Source of the DNA: JAIBJN01 sp963811635
Lineage (GTDB): Bacteria > Actinomycetota > Thermoleophilia > Gaiellales > Gaiellaceae
NCBI GenBank assembly: GCA_963811635.1
Contig: CAWESB010000018.1
Coordinates: forward strand, 46,517 to 110,516
Reading direction: 5' to 3'
DNA length: 64,000 bases
The notes below the pieces were generated by a model, which worked only from the letters and a program-made list of their open reading frames with translations, ran no database searches and was not told the origin of the DNA. Numbering within the stretch: the stretch's first letter is position 1; each line of letters begins with the position of its first letter. Shown piece after piece: positions 43,118 through 52,052 of this stretch. A program made the position numbers and the translations under genes.

Positions 43118-43621
43118 ATGACCGAAACCGCTGTCGAGACCGGGAGCTTCACGCATCCGGTCACCGTGACGGTCAACGGCGCCGCGCGCTCTGTCGAGAT
43201 CGAGAACCGGCTCCTGCTCGTGCACTTCCTCCGCGAGACGCTCGGCCTCACGGGCACGCACGTCGGCTGCGACACGACCAACTGCGGCGCGTGCACCATC
43301 CTGCTGGACGGGACGCCCGTGAAGTCCTGCACGATGTTCGCCGTCCAGGCGGACGGGTGCGAGGTGACGACCGTCGAGGGCCTGGCCTCCGCCGAGGGGC
43401 TCAGCCCGGTGCAGGAGGGCTTCCACGAGGAGCACGGGCTCCAGTGCGGCTTCTGCACGCCGGGGATGATGCTGACCGCGACCGCGCTCCTCGCCGAGAA
43501 CCCGGACCCGAGCGAGGAGGACATCCGCTGGGCGATCAGCGGCAACATCTGCCGCTGCACCGGCTACCAGAACATCGTCAAAGCGGTGCAGTACGCCGCC
43601 GCCAAGGGGAAGGAGGGCTAG
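43118..43621 (+). CDS. coxS: Form I CO dehydrogenase small (2Fe-2S) subunit
   Basis: A 167-residue protein with two [2Fe-2S] clusters. The plant-type cluster ligands are in HVGCDTTNCGACTILLDG and KSCTM; the second, C-terminal cluster is in QCGFCTPGMM and NICRCTGYQNIVKAV. Both sets of four cysteines are intact. ATG 43118 has GAGGAGGGG upstream. Ten bases separate it from coxM, and coxL begins directly after its stop. Confidence 0.95.
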   Translation: MTETAVETGSFTHPVTVTVNGAARSVEIENRLLLVHFLRETLGLTGTHVGCDTTNCGACTILLDGTPVKSCTMFAVQADGCEVTTVEGLASAEGLSPVQEGFHEEHGLQCGFCTPGMMLTATALLAENPDPSEEDIRWAISGNICRCTGYQNIVKAVQYAAAKGKEG

Positions 43622-45970
43622 ATGTCCGCGACCGAGGAGATCCGCGGCGTCGGCCACTCCGTCAAGCGCTTCGAGGACGCGCGCTTCATCCGCGGCAAGG
43701 GCAACTACTTCGACGACATCACGCTCCCGGGGATGCTCCACCTGGAGTTCCTGCGGAGCCCGTACGCGCACGCGCGCATCACCTCGATCGACACGTCGCG
43801 TGCCGCGGCGGTCGAGGGCGTCGTCGCCGTGGTCACGGGCGAGCTGCTCGCGCAGCACAACCTCGCCTGGATGCCCACGCTCTCCGGCGACACCCAGGCC
43901 GTCCTCGCCACCGACAAGGTGCGCTTCCAGGGCCAGGAGGTCGCGGCGGTCATCGCCGAGTCGGCCTACATCGCCAAGGACGCGTGCGAGCTGATCGACG
44001 TCGACTACGAGCCGCTGCAGGCGATCACGAGCCCGCAGCAGGCGCTCGAGGAGGGCGCGCCGGTCATCCGCGACGAGAAGGAAGGCCAGACCGACAACCA
44101 CATCTATGACTGGGAGGCCGGCGACAAGGAGGCCACCGACAAGGCCTTCGCCGTCGCGGACAAGGTCGTCGAGCTCGACACCTTCTACCCGCGCTGCCAT
44201 CCGGCGCCGCTCGAGTGCTGCGGCTGCGTCGCCGACGTCAACCCGGCCACGGGCAAGGCGACCATCTACATGACCTCGCAGGCCCCGCACGTGCACCGGA
44301 CGCTCTTCGCGCTCGTCGCAGGCCTGCCCGAGCAGAAGATCCGGATCGTCTCGCCCGACCTGGGCGGCGGCTTCGGCAACAAGGTGCCGATCTACCCGGG
44401 CTACGTCGTCGCGACCGCGGCCTCGCTCCTGATCGGGAGGCCGGTGAAGTGGGTCGAGGACCGCACCGGCAATTTGATCTCGACCGGCTTCGCCCGCGAC
44501 TACCACATGCACGGCGAGCTGGCCCTGAAGGACGGGAAGATCACCGGCCTGCGCGTGAAGATGCTCTCCGACAACGGTGCCTTCTTCTCCGACGCGCAGC
44601 CGACGAGGTGCAAGGCCGGCCTCTTCCACATCGTGACCGGCTCCTACGACATCCCGGCCGCCCACGTCGAGACGACGGGCGCGTACACGAACAAGGCGCC
44701 GGGCGGCGTCGCCTACCGCTGCTCGTTCCGCGTCACCGAGGCCTCGTACCTGATCGAGCGCCTCGTTCAGACCGCCGCCTACGAGACCGGGGTCGACCCG
44801 GCCGACTTCCGGCGGCAGAACTTCATCAAGCCGGAGCAGTTCCCCTACAAGTCGGCCACCGGGTTCGAGTACGACTCGGGCGATTACGGGGCGGCCATGG
44901 ACCTCGCGCTCGAGAAGCTCGGCTACGAGGACCTTCGACGCGAGCAGGCCGAGGCACGGACCGAGGGCCGGCTGCTCGGCATCGGCCTCGCCTCCTTCAC
45001 GGAGGTCGTCGGCGCCGGGCACGGGGCCGAGTACCAGATCGCGGGCCTGCGCATGAACGACGGCGCCGAGCTCCGCATCCACCCGACCGGCAAGGCCGTG
45101 CTCAAGCTCAGCGTCAAGTCGCAGGGCCAGGGCCACGAGACGACGTTCGCGCAGATCGTCGCCGAGGAGCTCGGGCTCCAGCCGGAGGACGTCGAGGTGC
45201 AGGAGGGCGACACCGACCACACGCCCTACGGCCTCGGCACCTACGCCAGCCGCTCGACGCCGGTCTCCGGCGCGGCCACCTCCATGGTCTCGCGCCGCAT
45301 CCGCGCCAAGGCCCAGAAGATCGCCGCGCACCTGCTCGAGGCTTCCGAGGAGGACATCGAGTGGGAGGGCGGCCGCTTCGTCGTCAAGGGCGCGCCCGAG
45401 AAGTCCAAGACCATCCAGGACGTCGCCTTCGCCGCCTACACGAACATCCCCGAGGGGATGGAGGGCGGCCTCGAGGGCGTCTACTACTACGACCCGCCGA
45501 ACATGACCTACCCGTTCGGCACCTACGCCGTCGTGGTCGAGGTCGACCGCGGCACCGGCGCCTGGAAGGTGCGCCGCTGCGTCGCCGTCGACGACTGCGG
45601 CGTCCGCATCAACCCGATGATCGTCGAGGGCCAGATCATGGGCGGCCTCACGGAGGGGTTCGCGATCTCCGCCATGCAGCTGATCGACTTCGACGAAGAG
45701 GGCAACTGCATCGGGGCCAACTTCATGGACTACCTGATTCCGACCGCCTGGGAGACCCCGAACTTCGAGCTGGGCGAGACGGTGACCCCGTCGCCGCACC
45801 ACCCGCTCGGGGCCAAGGGAGTCGGCGAGTCCGCCACCGTCGGCGCACCCGCCGCCTTCGTCAACGCCGTCGTCGACGCGCTCGCCCACGCAGGCGTCCG
45901 CAACCTCGAGATGCCGGTCACCTCGGACCGCGTCTGGGCGGCCCTGCAGGAGGCTAATCTGGCTGAGTGA
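43622..45970 (+). CDS. coxL: Form I CO dehydrogenase large (Mo-Cu) subunit
   Basis: A 782-residue molybdopterin subunit that oxidises CO to CO2. The active-site loop is AYRCSFR (residues 364-370, codons at 44711-44731), the defining signature of form I enzymes; Cys367 is the copper ligand of the Mo-S-Cu centre. LGGGFGNKVPIYPGYVVATA, QGQGHETTFAQIVAEELG and KGVGESATVGAPAAFVNA, with the catalytic Glu of GVGE, complete the family pattern. These features make genuine CO oxidation very likely. The gene directly follows coxS, and its stop overlaps the GTG of the XdhC-YHS gene. Confidence 0.96.
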   Translation: MSATEEIRGVGHSVKRFEDARFIRGKGNYFDDITLPGMLHLEFLRSPYAHARITSIDTSRAAAVEGVVAVVTGELLAQHNLAWMPTLSGDTQAVLATDKVRFQGQEVAAVIAESAYIAKDACELIDVDYEPLQAITSPQQALEEGAPVIRDEKEGQTDNHIYDWEAGDKEATDKAFAVADKVVELDTFYPRCHPAPLECCGCVADVNPATGKATIYMTSQAPHVHRTLFALVAGLPEQKIRIVSPDLGGGFGNKVPIYPGYVVATAASLLIGRPVKWVEDRTGNLISTGFARDYHMHGELALKDGKITGLRVKMLSDNGAFFSDAQPTRCKAGLFHIVTGSYDIPAAHVETTGAYTNKAPGGVAYRCSFRVTEASYLIERLVQTAAYETGVDPADFRRQNFIKPEQFPYKSATGFEYDSGDYGAAMDLALEKLGYEDLRREQAEARTEGRLLGIGLASFTEVVGAGHGAEYQIAGLRMNDGAELRIHPTGKAVLKLSVKSQGQGHETTFAQIVAEELGLQPEDVEVQEGDTDHTPYGLGTYASRSTPVSGAATSMVSRRIRAKAQKIAAHLLEASEEDIEWEGGRFVVKGAPEKSKTIQDVAFAAYTNIPEGMEGGLEGVYYYDPPNMTYPFGTYAVVVEVDRGTGAWKVRRCVAVDDCGVRINPMIVEGQIMGGLTEGFAISAMQLIDFDEEGNCIGANFMDYLIPTAWETPNFELGETVTPSPHHPLGAKGVGESATVGAPAAFVNAVVDALAHAGVRNLEMPVTSDRVWAALQEANLAE

Positions 45971-46806
45971 GTGGCAATGACGTCATCGTCGAGGCCGGCC
46001 GCCTCGCCGCGGAGGGGAAGCCCTACGCGCTCGCGACGGTGGTCAACGTCGTCCGCCCGGCCTCGGCACGGCGCGGCGACCGGGCGCTCGTCACGCCGGA
46101 CGGGCAGGTCACCGGCTGGATCGGCGGCGCCTGCTCGGAGCCGACCGTCGTCCGGGAGGCGCTCCGCGCGCTCGCCGACCGCGAGCCGCGCGTCGCGCGC
46201 ATGGAGGGCGGCTGCGCATCCGAAGGGATCGTGGAAGTCCTGATCGAGCCCGTTCTCCCCGCACCGCTCCTGGCGATCGTGGGGGAAAGCCCAGCTGCGC
46301 GCACCCTCGGCGCGCTTGCGCGCACCGTGGGCTGGCGAACCCGCGACGACGGCGTCGAAGGGGCGGACGCCGTCGTCGTGGCGACCATGGGCCACGGCGA
46401 CGAGGAGCTGCTCGCGGCCGCGCTGGAGTCGGGCGCCGGCTACATCGGCCTCGTCTCGAGCGCGAAGCGAGCCGCCACCGTCCTCGCCGACCTGCGCGCC
46501 CGCGGGCTCGACGAGGAGTCCGTCCTGCGCGTCCGCGCCCCGGCGGGCCTCGACCTCGGCCCCTCCACGCAGGAGGAGATCGCGGTCGCGATCCTCGCCG
46601 AGCTCGTCGCCTGGCGGCACACGCGCGGCGAGGCGCCCGCGGCGGCCCCTGTGGAGGCCGTCGACCCCGTGTGCGGCATGACCGTGGCGGTGGGCCCGTC
46701 CACCGAGCAGACCGTGCACGAGGGGGTGACCGTCGTCTTCTGCTCCGCGCACTGCCGTGCGCGGTTCGAGGAAGAGCCCGAGCGGTATACAGGCTTGAGA
46801 GCGTGA
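45967..46806 (+). CDS. XdhC/CoxF-like maturation factor fused to a YHS domain
   Basis: A 279-residue protein. Residues 1-220 are an XdhC/CoxI-type chaperone: an N-terminal GGACSEPTVVREAL segment (residues 53-66), then a Rossmann-like half (LAIVGESPAARTLGALAR, VVVATMGHGDEELL, GYIGLVSSAKRAATVL). Residues 233-279 are a YHS metal-binding domain with CGMTV and FCSAHCRARFEEEPERY, giving Cys236, Cys259 and Cys263. XdhC proteins protect and sulfurate the molybdenum cofactor; CoxF is needed for copper insertion in Oligotropha. A YHS domain here could bind the copper. Its GTG overlaps the coxL stop and its stop overlaps the next gene. Confidence 0.9.
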   Translation: MSGNDVIVEAGRLAAEGKPYALATVVNVVRPASARRGDRALVTPDGQVTGWIGGACSEPTVVREALRALADREPRVARMEGGCASEGIVEVLIEPVLPAPLLAIVGESPAARTLGALARTVGWRTRDDGVEGADAVVVATMGHGDEELLAAALESGAGYIGLVSSAKRAATVLADLRARGLDEESVLRVRAPAGLDLGPSTQEEIAVAILAELVAWRHTRGEAPAAAPVEAVDPVCGMTVAVGPSTEQTVHEGVTVVFCSAHCRARFEEEPERYTGLRA

Positions 46807-47807
46807 GAGACGTCCTCGAGACCCTGGAGCGCTGGGCGGCGGACGGGATGCCCGTCGCGATCGCGACCGTCGTCGGGACGGAGCGCTCCGCGCCGCGCGA
46901 CCCCGGGGCCGTCCTGGCCGTGTCCGCGGAGGGCGAGGTGGCCGGCTCCGTGACCGGCGGCTGCGTCGAGCCCGCCGTCTACGGCGAGGCCCGCGACGTG
47001 CTCGCCGGCGGCGAGCCGCGCCTGAAGACGTACGGGATCGCCGACGACGAGGCCTTCGAGGTCGGCCTCCCGTGCGGCGGCACCGTCCACATCTTCGTCG
47101 ACCGGCTCGACCCGGAGCTCGTGGCGCCGATCGCCGAGGCGGTGCGCGAGGAGCGTCCGATCGCGCTCGAGATCAGGATCACGGGCGAGGACGCCGGCGC
47201 GAAGCGCCTCGTCGGCCCGGACGACGACGGCCCCGCCGCCGAGCTGCTCGCGCGCGGCGAGACCGCGATCCTCGACACGCCGGAGGGCCAGCTCTTCGTC
47301 TCGTCCTTCGCGCCCCGCCCGAACATGTACGTCTTCGGCGCCGTCGACCACGCCGCGGCGGTCGCCTCGATCGGCCGCTACCTCGGCTACCGCGTCACCG
47401 TCTGCGACGCCCGCGCGAAGTTCGTCACCCGCGAGCGCTTCCCGGACGTGGACGAGCTCATCGTCGAATGGCCCGACCGCTTCCTCCGCGAGGCACCCGT
47501 GGACGAGCGCACCGTCATCTGCGTGCTCACCCACGACCACAAGTTCGACGTCCCGGCCCTGAAGGTGGCGCTCGAGACGAACGCCGGCTACATCGGCGCC
47601 ATGGGCGCGCGGCGCACGAACGCCGAGCGCACCGAGCGGCTCCGGGCCGAGGGCGTCTCCGACGAGGACATCGCCCGCATTCACGCTCCCATCGGCCTCA
47701 AGATCGGCTCGCGCACGCCGGAGGAGGTGGCAATCGCAATCGCGGCCCAGATCGTGCAGGTCATGCGCTCGCCCAAGCCAAATCCACAGGAGGTTCTCGC
47801 CCAGTGA
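46803..47807 (+). CDS. XdhC/CoxI family molybdenum-enzyme maturation protein
   Basis: A 334-residue full-length XdhC. The N-terminal domain has VGTERSAPRDPGAVLAV and GSVTGGCVEPAVYGEA with the conserved Cys; the C-terminal Rossmann domain has MYVFGAVDHAAAVASIGRYL, DARAKFVTRERFPD, and VLTHDHKFDVPALKVAL with NAGYIGAMGARRT. XdhC binds molybdenum cofactor and delivers the sulfurated form to the apo-enzyme. GTG 46803 overlaps the preceding stop (GTGA) and its stop overlaps coxG. Two different XdhC genes in succession fit the CoxF plus CoxI pair of form I clusters. Confidence 0.93.
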   Translation: MRDVLETLERWAADGMPVAIATVVGTERSAPRDPGAVLAVSAEGEVAGSVTGGCVEPAVYGEARDVLAGGEPRLKTYGIADDEAFEVGLPCGGTVHIFVDRLDPELVAPIAEAVREERPIALEIRITGEDAGAKRLVGPDDDGPAAELLARGETAILDTPEGQLFVSSFAPRPNMYVFGAVDHAAAVASIGRYLGYRVTVCDARAKFVTRERFPDVDELIVEWPDRFLREAPVDERTVICVLTHDHKFDVPALKVALETNAGYIGAMGARRTNAERTERLRAEGVSDEDIARIHAPIGLKIGSRTPEEVAIAIAAQIVQVMRSPKPNPQEVLAQ

Positions 47808-48366
47808 AGCTCGAGAACTCGTTCGAGGTCGCCGCGCCGCCGGAGAAGGCCTGGGACCTCCTCATGGACGTCCCGCGCATCGTCCCGTGCATGCCCGGGG
47901 CGAAGCTGGACGAGGTCGTCGACGACGACCACTGGAAGGCGACGATGCAGGTGAAGCTCGGCCCGATCAGCCTCACCTTCGCCACCGATGTCGAGCGCAA
48001 GGAGGCCGACGAGGCCGCCCGCCAGGTCGTCGCTCGGCGCGAACGCCCGCGAGACGCGCAACCGAGGGCGCGCGAGCGCAACGATCGAGTCCACGCTCGC
48101 CCCGACCGACGGCGGGACGAAGGTCGACATCGTCACCGACCTCTCGCTCTCCGGCACCGTCGCCCAGTACGGGCGCGGGAATGATCGAGGACATCTCCTC
48201 GCAGATGGTCACGAGCTTCGCCCAGTGCCTGCAGGCCCAGCTCGGAGAGTCCGCCGCCGAGGCGGAACAGGCGGTCGCCGCCCAGGCGAAGCCGATCTCC
48301 GGGTTTTCACTCTTCTTCGGCAGCCTCTGGCGCCGCATCCGACGGATCGGAAGGAGGTCGAGTTGA
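47804..48366 (+). CDS. coxG: CoxG-like SRPBCC protein (two frameshifts)
   Basis: About 187 codons in three frames. It begins KLENSFEVAAPPEKAWDLLM and DVPRIVPCMPGAKLDEVVDD, the opening of CoxG; near 48030 the sequence continues as ETRNRGRASATIESTLAPTD and DIVTDLSLSGTVAQYGRG, and near 48180 as MIEDISSQMVTSFAQCLQAQ. CoxG is an SRPBCC-fold protein that anchors CO dehydrogenase to the cytoplasmic membrane in Oligotropha. The C-terminal tail (ISGFSLFFGSLWRRIRRIGR) is amphipathic and basic, consistent with membrane contact. It lies between the form I genes and the form II operon and may serve either. Confidence 0.85.
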
Positions 48367-48821
48367 GACCGATCGAGATCACGGTCAACGAAAAGAGCCA
48401 CTCGGCGGAGGTCGAGCCAAGACAGCTCCTCGTCTACTTCCTGCGCGAGCAGCTCGGCCTGACGGGCACGGTGGTCGGCTGCGACACCTCGTCGTGCGGC
48501 GCCTGCACGGTGCTGCTCGACGGCGAGTCGGTCAAGTCGTGCACGGTGCTCGCCGTCCAGGCCGACGGCCGGGAGGTGACGACGATCGAGGCGCTCTCCT
48601 CGAACGGCGACCTCAACCACGTTCAACAGGCATTTCACGAGAACCACGGCCTCCAGTGCGGCTTCTGCACGCCCGGCATGGTCATGGCCACCATCAGCCT
48701 GCTCGAGGAGAACCCGAGCCCGAGCGAGGAGGAGATCCGCCACGCGCTCGAAGGCAACCTCTGTCGCTGCACGGGCTACCAGAACATCGTCAAGGCGGTC
48801 AAGGCCGCCGCGGCGGCCTGA
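48363..48821 (+). CDS. coxS: Form II CO dehydrogenase-like small (2Fe-2S) subunit
   Basis: A 152-residue two-cluster iron-sulfur subunit. Cluster ligands are in VVGCDTSSCGACTVLLDG with KSCTVLAVQADG, and in QCGFCTPGMVMATI with NLCRCTGYQNIVKAV, all cysteines present. The start is TTG 48363, overlapping the coxG stop and preceded by GGAAGGAGG. It opens the S-L-M order typical of form II operons. It shares long identical stretches with the form I coxS, as expected for paralogues of the same family. Confidence 0.93.
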   Translation: MRPIEITVNEKSHSAEVEPRQLLVYFLREQLGLTGTVVGCDTSSCGACTVLLDGESVKSCTVLAVQADGREVTTIEALSSNGDLNHVQQAFHENHGLQCGFCTPGMVMATISLLEENPSPSEEEIRHALEGNLCRCTGYQNIVKAVKAAAAA

Positions 48822-48832
48822 AGGGAGGGGAG

Positions 48833-51193
48833 ATGGCGACCACCGAAGTGAAGACGACCTACATCGGCGCCTCGGTCGAGCGCAAGGAGGACGCCCGCCT
48901 GCTCCGCGGGGAGACGCGCTGGGTCGACAACATGACGCTCCCCGGAATGCTCTGGATGGCGGTCGTGCGCAGCCCGTACGCGCACGCGAAGATCGGAAAC
49001 GTCGACCTCGAGAAGGCGCTCGCGGCAGACGGTGTCGTGGCGGCGTTCTCGGGCGCGCAGCTGGCCGAGGAATGGGCGGGCTCGCTCCCGTGCGCATGGC
49101 CCGTGACCGGCGACTGCCGCATTCCCCAGCACCGGCCCCTGGCCTCGGACAAGGCGCGCTATGCGGGCGACGGCGTCGCAGTCGTTGTCGCCGAGAGTCG
49201 CGCGCTCGCCAAGGACGCCGCCGAGCTCGTCGAAGTCGACTACGAGCCGCTCCCGGCCGTCACCGACGTCGGGGAGGCGACGAGCGATTCCGCGCCGCTC
49301 GTCCACGACGAGTACGACGAGAACCGCGCCTACACGTGGACGCTGCAGAACGGGGAGATCGACCGGCTCTTCTCCGAGGCGGCGGTCACCGTCAAGGAGC
49401 ACTACCGCCAACAGCGGCTGATACCGAACGCGATCGAGCCGCGGAGCGTGCTCGTCCAACCCGTGCTCGCGACGGATGAATACACGATGTGGTCGGCGAC
49501 GCAGGTGCCGCACATCGCGCGAGTGACCCTCTCCGGCACGACGGGGATCCCGGAGACGAAGCTCCGTGTCATCGCTCCCGACGTCGGAGGCGGGTTCGGC
49601 TCGAAGCTGAACGTCTACGCCGAGGAGGCTCTCTGCCTCGTGCTCGCACGGCGGCTCGGGCTTCCGATCAAGTGGACCGAGGAGCGCTCGGAGGCCTACC
49701 TGGCGACCATTCACGGTCGGGACGTCCTGCAGGAGATCGAGCTCGCGGCGAGCGCGGAAGGGAAGATCACCGCCGTCCGCGTCCGTCTGACGGCCGCCAT
49801 GGGCGCGTACATGCAGCTCGTCTCGCCTGGGATTCCGCTCCTCGGCGCCTGGCTCTACGCAGGGTGCTACGACGTCGAGGGATACGACTTCGAGTGCGTC
49901 GGCGTCTTCACGAACACGACTCCGACGGACGCGTATCGCGGCGCAGGCCGCCCCGAGGCGACGTATGCGATCGAGCGGGCGGTCGACACGCTCGCACGCA
50001 AGCTGGAGATGGATCCCGTCGAGGTCCGGCGCAAGAACTTCATCACCGAGTTCCCCGCTCCGATCGCGTCCGGGCTGGAGATCGACTCGGGCGACTTCCA
50101 CGCCTCGCTCGACAAGGCGCTCGAGCTCCTCGACTACGACGGGCTCCGGGCGGAGCAGTCCGAGCGGCGCGGGCGCAGCGACCCCAAGCAGATCGGCATC
50201 GGTCTCTCCACCTACGTCGAGATGTGCGGCCTCGCCCCGTCGCGGATCCTCGGGGCGATCCGCTACGGCGCCGGCGGCTGGGACGCCGCAACCGTTCGCT
50301 GCCTCCCCACCGGAACCGTTCAGGTCCTGATCGGCACGTCGCCGCACGGGCAGGGGCACGTGACGACCTTCTCGCAGATCGTCGCCGACCAGCTCGGCGT
50401 CCCGATCGAGAACGTCGAGGTGCTGCACGGCGACACGACGGTGATCCCGCTCGGAATGGACACGTACGGAAGCCGCAGCCTCGCCGTCGGCGGGGTCGCC
50501 CTCTACCACGCCACCGAGAAAGTGATCGCGAAGGCGCGAAAGATCGCTGCCCACCAACTCGAGGTGGCCGAGGACGATCTCGAGTACGCGGGAGGTCGCT
50601 TCACGATCGTGGGCACCGACAAGTCGATGAGCGTCACGGACGCGGCCCTTGCCGCCTGGACAGCCCACAACCTGCCGGACGGGCTCGAGCCGGGCCTCGA
50701 GGACACGTACGTCTACGACCCGCCCAACTTCAGCTGGCCGGGCGGCTGCCACATCGCGGTCGTCGAGATCGACACCGAAACGGGTGTGGTCGATCTGATT
50801 CGCTACCTCGCCGTTGACGACGTGGGCACCGTGATCAACCCGATGATCGTGGACGGCCAGGTGCACGGGGGCATCGCGCAAGGGGTCGCGCAGGCCCTCT
50901 ACGAGGAGGCGATCTACGACGAAGAGGGCAATCTGGCCACGGGCTCCATGCTCAGCTACCTCGTACCGTCCGCGGTCGAGCTGCCGAACTTCGAGCTCGA
51001 GCGGACGGAGAGCCCGAGCCCGACGAATCCCATGGGCGTGAAGGGCGTGGGGGAGACCGGCACGATCGCCTCGACGGCGGCGGTCATGAACGCGGTCGTC
51101 GACGCGCTCTCCCCCTACGGCGTCATCGACGTCGAGATGCCCGCTAAGCCCGAAACGGTCTGGGGCGCGATCCAGGAAGGAGGTGCGAAGTGA
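48833..51193 (+). CDS. coxL: Form II CO dehydrogenase-like large molybdopterin subunit
   Basis: A 786-residue molybdenum hydroxylase. The active-site loop reads AYRGAGR (residues 367-373), the signature of form II enzymes, which lack the copper-binding cysteine of form I. Other hallmarks are VGGGFGSKLNVYAEEALCLV, HGQGHVTTFSQIVADQLG, YGSRSLAVGGVALYHA and KGVGETGTIASTAAVMNA. Form II enzymes are often annotated as CO dehydrogenase, but their natural substrate is disputed and CO may be a poor one. ATG 48833 has AGGGAGGGG upstream. Confidence 0.93.
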   Translation: MATTEVKTTYIGASVERKEDARLLRGETRWVDNMTLPGMLWMAVVRSPYAHAKIGNVDLEKALAADGVVAAFSGAQLAEEWAGSLPCAWPVTGDCRIPQHRPLASDKARYAGDGVAVVVAESRALAKDAAELVEVDYEPLPAVTDVGEATSDSAPLVHDEYDENRAYTWTLQNGEIDRLFSEAAVTVKEHYRQQRLIPNAIEPRSVLVQPVLATDEYTMWSATQVPHIARVTLSGTTGIPETKLRVIAPDVGGGFGSKLNVYAEEALCLVLARRLGLPIKWTEERSEAYLATIHGRDVLQEIELAASAEGKITAVRVRLTAAMGAYMQLVSPGIPLLGAWLYAGCYDVEGYDFECVGVFTNTTPTDAYRGAGRPEATYAIERAVDTLARKLEMDPVEVRRKNFITEFPAPIASGLEIDSGDFHASLDKALELLDYDGLRAEQSERRGRSDPKQIGIGLSTYVEMCGLAPSRILGAIRYGAGGWDAATVRCLPTGTVQVLIGTSPHGQGHVTTFSQIVADQLGVPIENVEVLHGDTTVIPLGMDTYGSRSLAVGGVALYHATEKVIAKARKIAAHQLEVAEDDLEYAGGRFTIVGTDKSMSVTDAALAAWTAHNLPDGLEPGLEDTYVYDPPNFSWPGGCHIAVVEIDTETGVVDLIRYLAVDDVGTVINPMIVDGQVHGGIAQGVAQALYEEAIYDEEGNLATGSMLSYLVPSAVELPNFELERTESPSPTNPMGVKGVGETGTIASTAAVMNAVVDALSPYGVIDVEMPAKPETVWGAIQEGGAK

Positions 51194-52011
51194 TTCCGGC
51201 CAAGTTCGAATACGAGGTCGCCGAGTCGGTCGACCACGCGATCGAGCTCCTCGGGTCCGGCAAGGACGCGAAGCTCCTCGCGGGCGGCCACTCGCTCCTC
51301 CCGCTCATGCGCCTCCGGCTCGCGCGTCCCGAGCTGCTCGTCGACATCGGCCGTCTCTCCGACCTCTCCTATGTACGTGAGGACGGTGAAGCGATCGCCA
51401 TCGGCGCGCTTACGCGCTACCGCGACCTGGAGACGAGCGAGCTCCTCCGGGCCGAGTGCCCGATCGTCGCCGAGACCGCCGGGCTCGTCGGCGACCCGCA
51501 GGTGCGCCACCGGGGGACGATCGGCGGCTCGGTCGCGCACTGCGATCCGGCCTCCGATGCTCCGACGATCCTGCTCGCCCTCGACGCCGAGCTGGTCGTG
51601 CGCGGGTCGGGCGGGGAGCGGCGGCTCCCGGTCGCCGAGAGCTTCGGCGGCTTCCTCCAGACGGCGCTCGAGCCGACCGAGGTGTTGACGGAGATCCGCG
51701 TCCCCAAGACGGGGGCCGACGGCTGGGCCTACCAGAAGTCCGTGCGGCGGTCCCAGGACTGGGCCACCGTCGCCGTCGCCGCGGTGCGAATGAACGGCAG
51801 CGCGCACGTCGCCCTGACGAACATGGGCCCGACGGCCCTGCGCGCTGGCGGCGTCGAGGAGGCTCTCTCCGGGGGCGCCGACCCGGCCGCCGCGGCCGAG
51901 CGGGCCGCCGAGGGCACGAGCCCCCCGAGCGACCACAACGCGAGCGCCGAGTACCGCGAACACCTCGCACGCGTCCTCACGCGGCGGGCGCTCGAGGAGG
52001 CATTGGCCTAA
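51190..52011 (+). CDS. coxM: Form II CO dehydrogenase-like medium (FAD) subunit
   Basis: A 273-residue FAD subunit. The FAD loops are AKLLAGGHSLLPLMRLRLAR and RHRGTIGGSVAHCDPASDAP, with the classical TIGGS motif, and the C-terminus NASAEYREHLARVLTRRALE is typical. GTG 51190 overlaps the coxL stop, completing the coupled S-L-M operon. Nothing downstream in the operon is evident; the ECF sigma gene starts 41 bases later with its own start. Confidence 0.93.
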   Translation: MIPAKFEYEVAESVDHAIELLGSGKDAKLLAGGHSLLPLMRLRLARPELLVDIGRLSDLSYVREDGEAIAIGALTRYRDLETSELLRAECPIVAETAGLVGDPQVRHRGTIGGSVAHCDPASDAPTILLALDAELVVRGSGGERRLPVAESFGGFLQTALEPTEVLTEIRVPKTGADGWAYQKSVRRSQDWATVAVAAVRMNGSAHVALTNMGPTALRAGGVEEALSGGADPAAAAERAAEGTSPPSDHNASAEYREHLARVLTRRALEEALA

Positions 52012-52052
52012 CGCAGCTGAAACGTTTCGCCTCAGACGGGACATGAGGGGTC

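Noticed and set aside
43061..45889. 942-codon minus-strand open frame opposite coxS and coxL
   Set aside because: Low-complexity Val/Asp/Gly/Arg shadow of the coxS and coxL genes.
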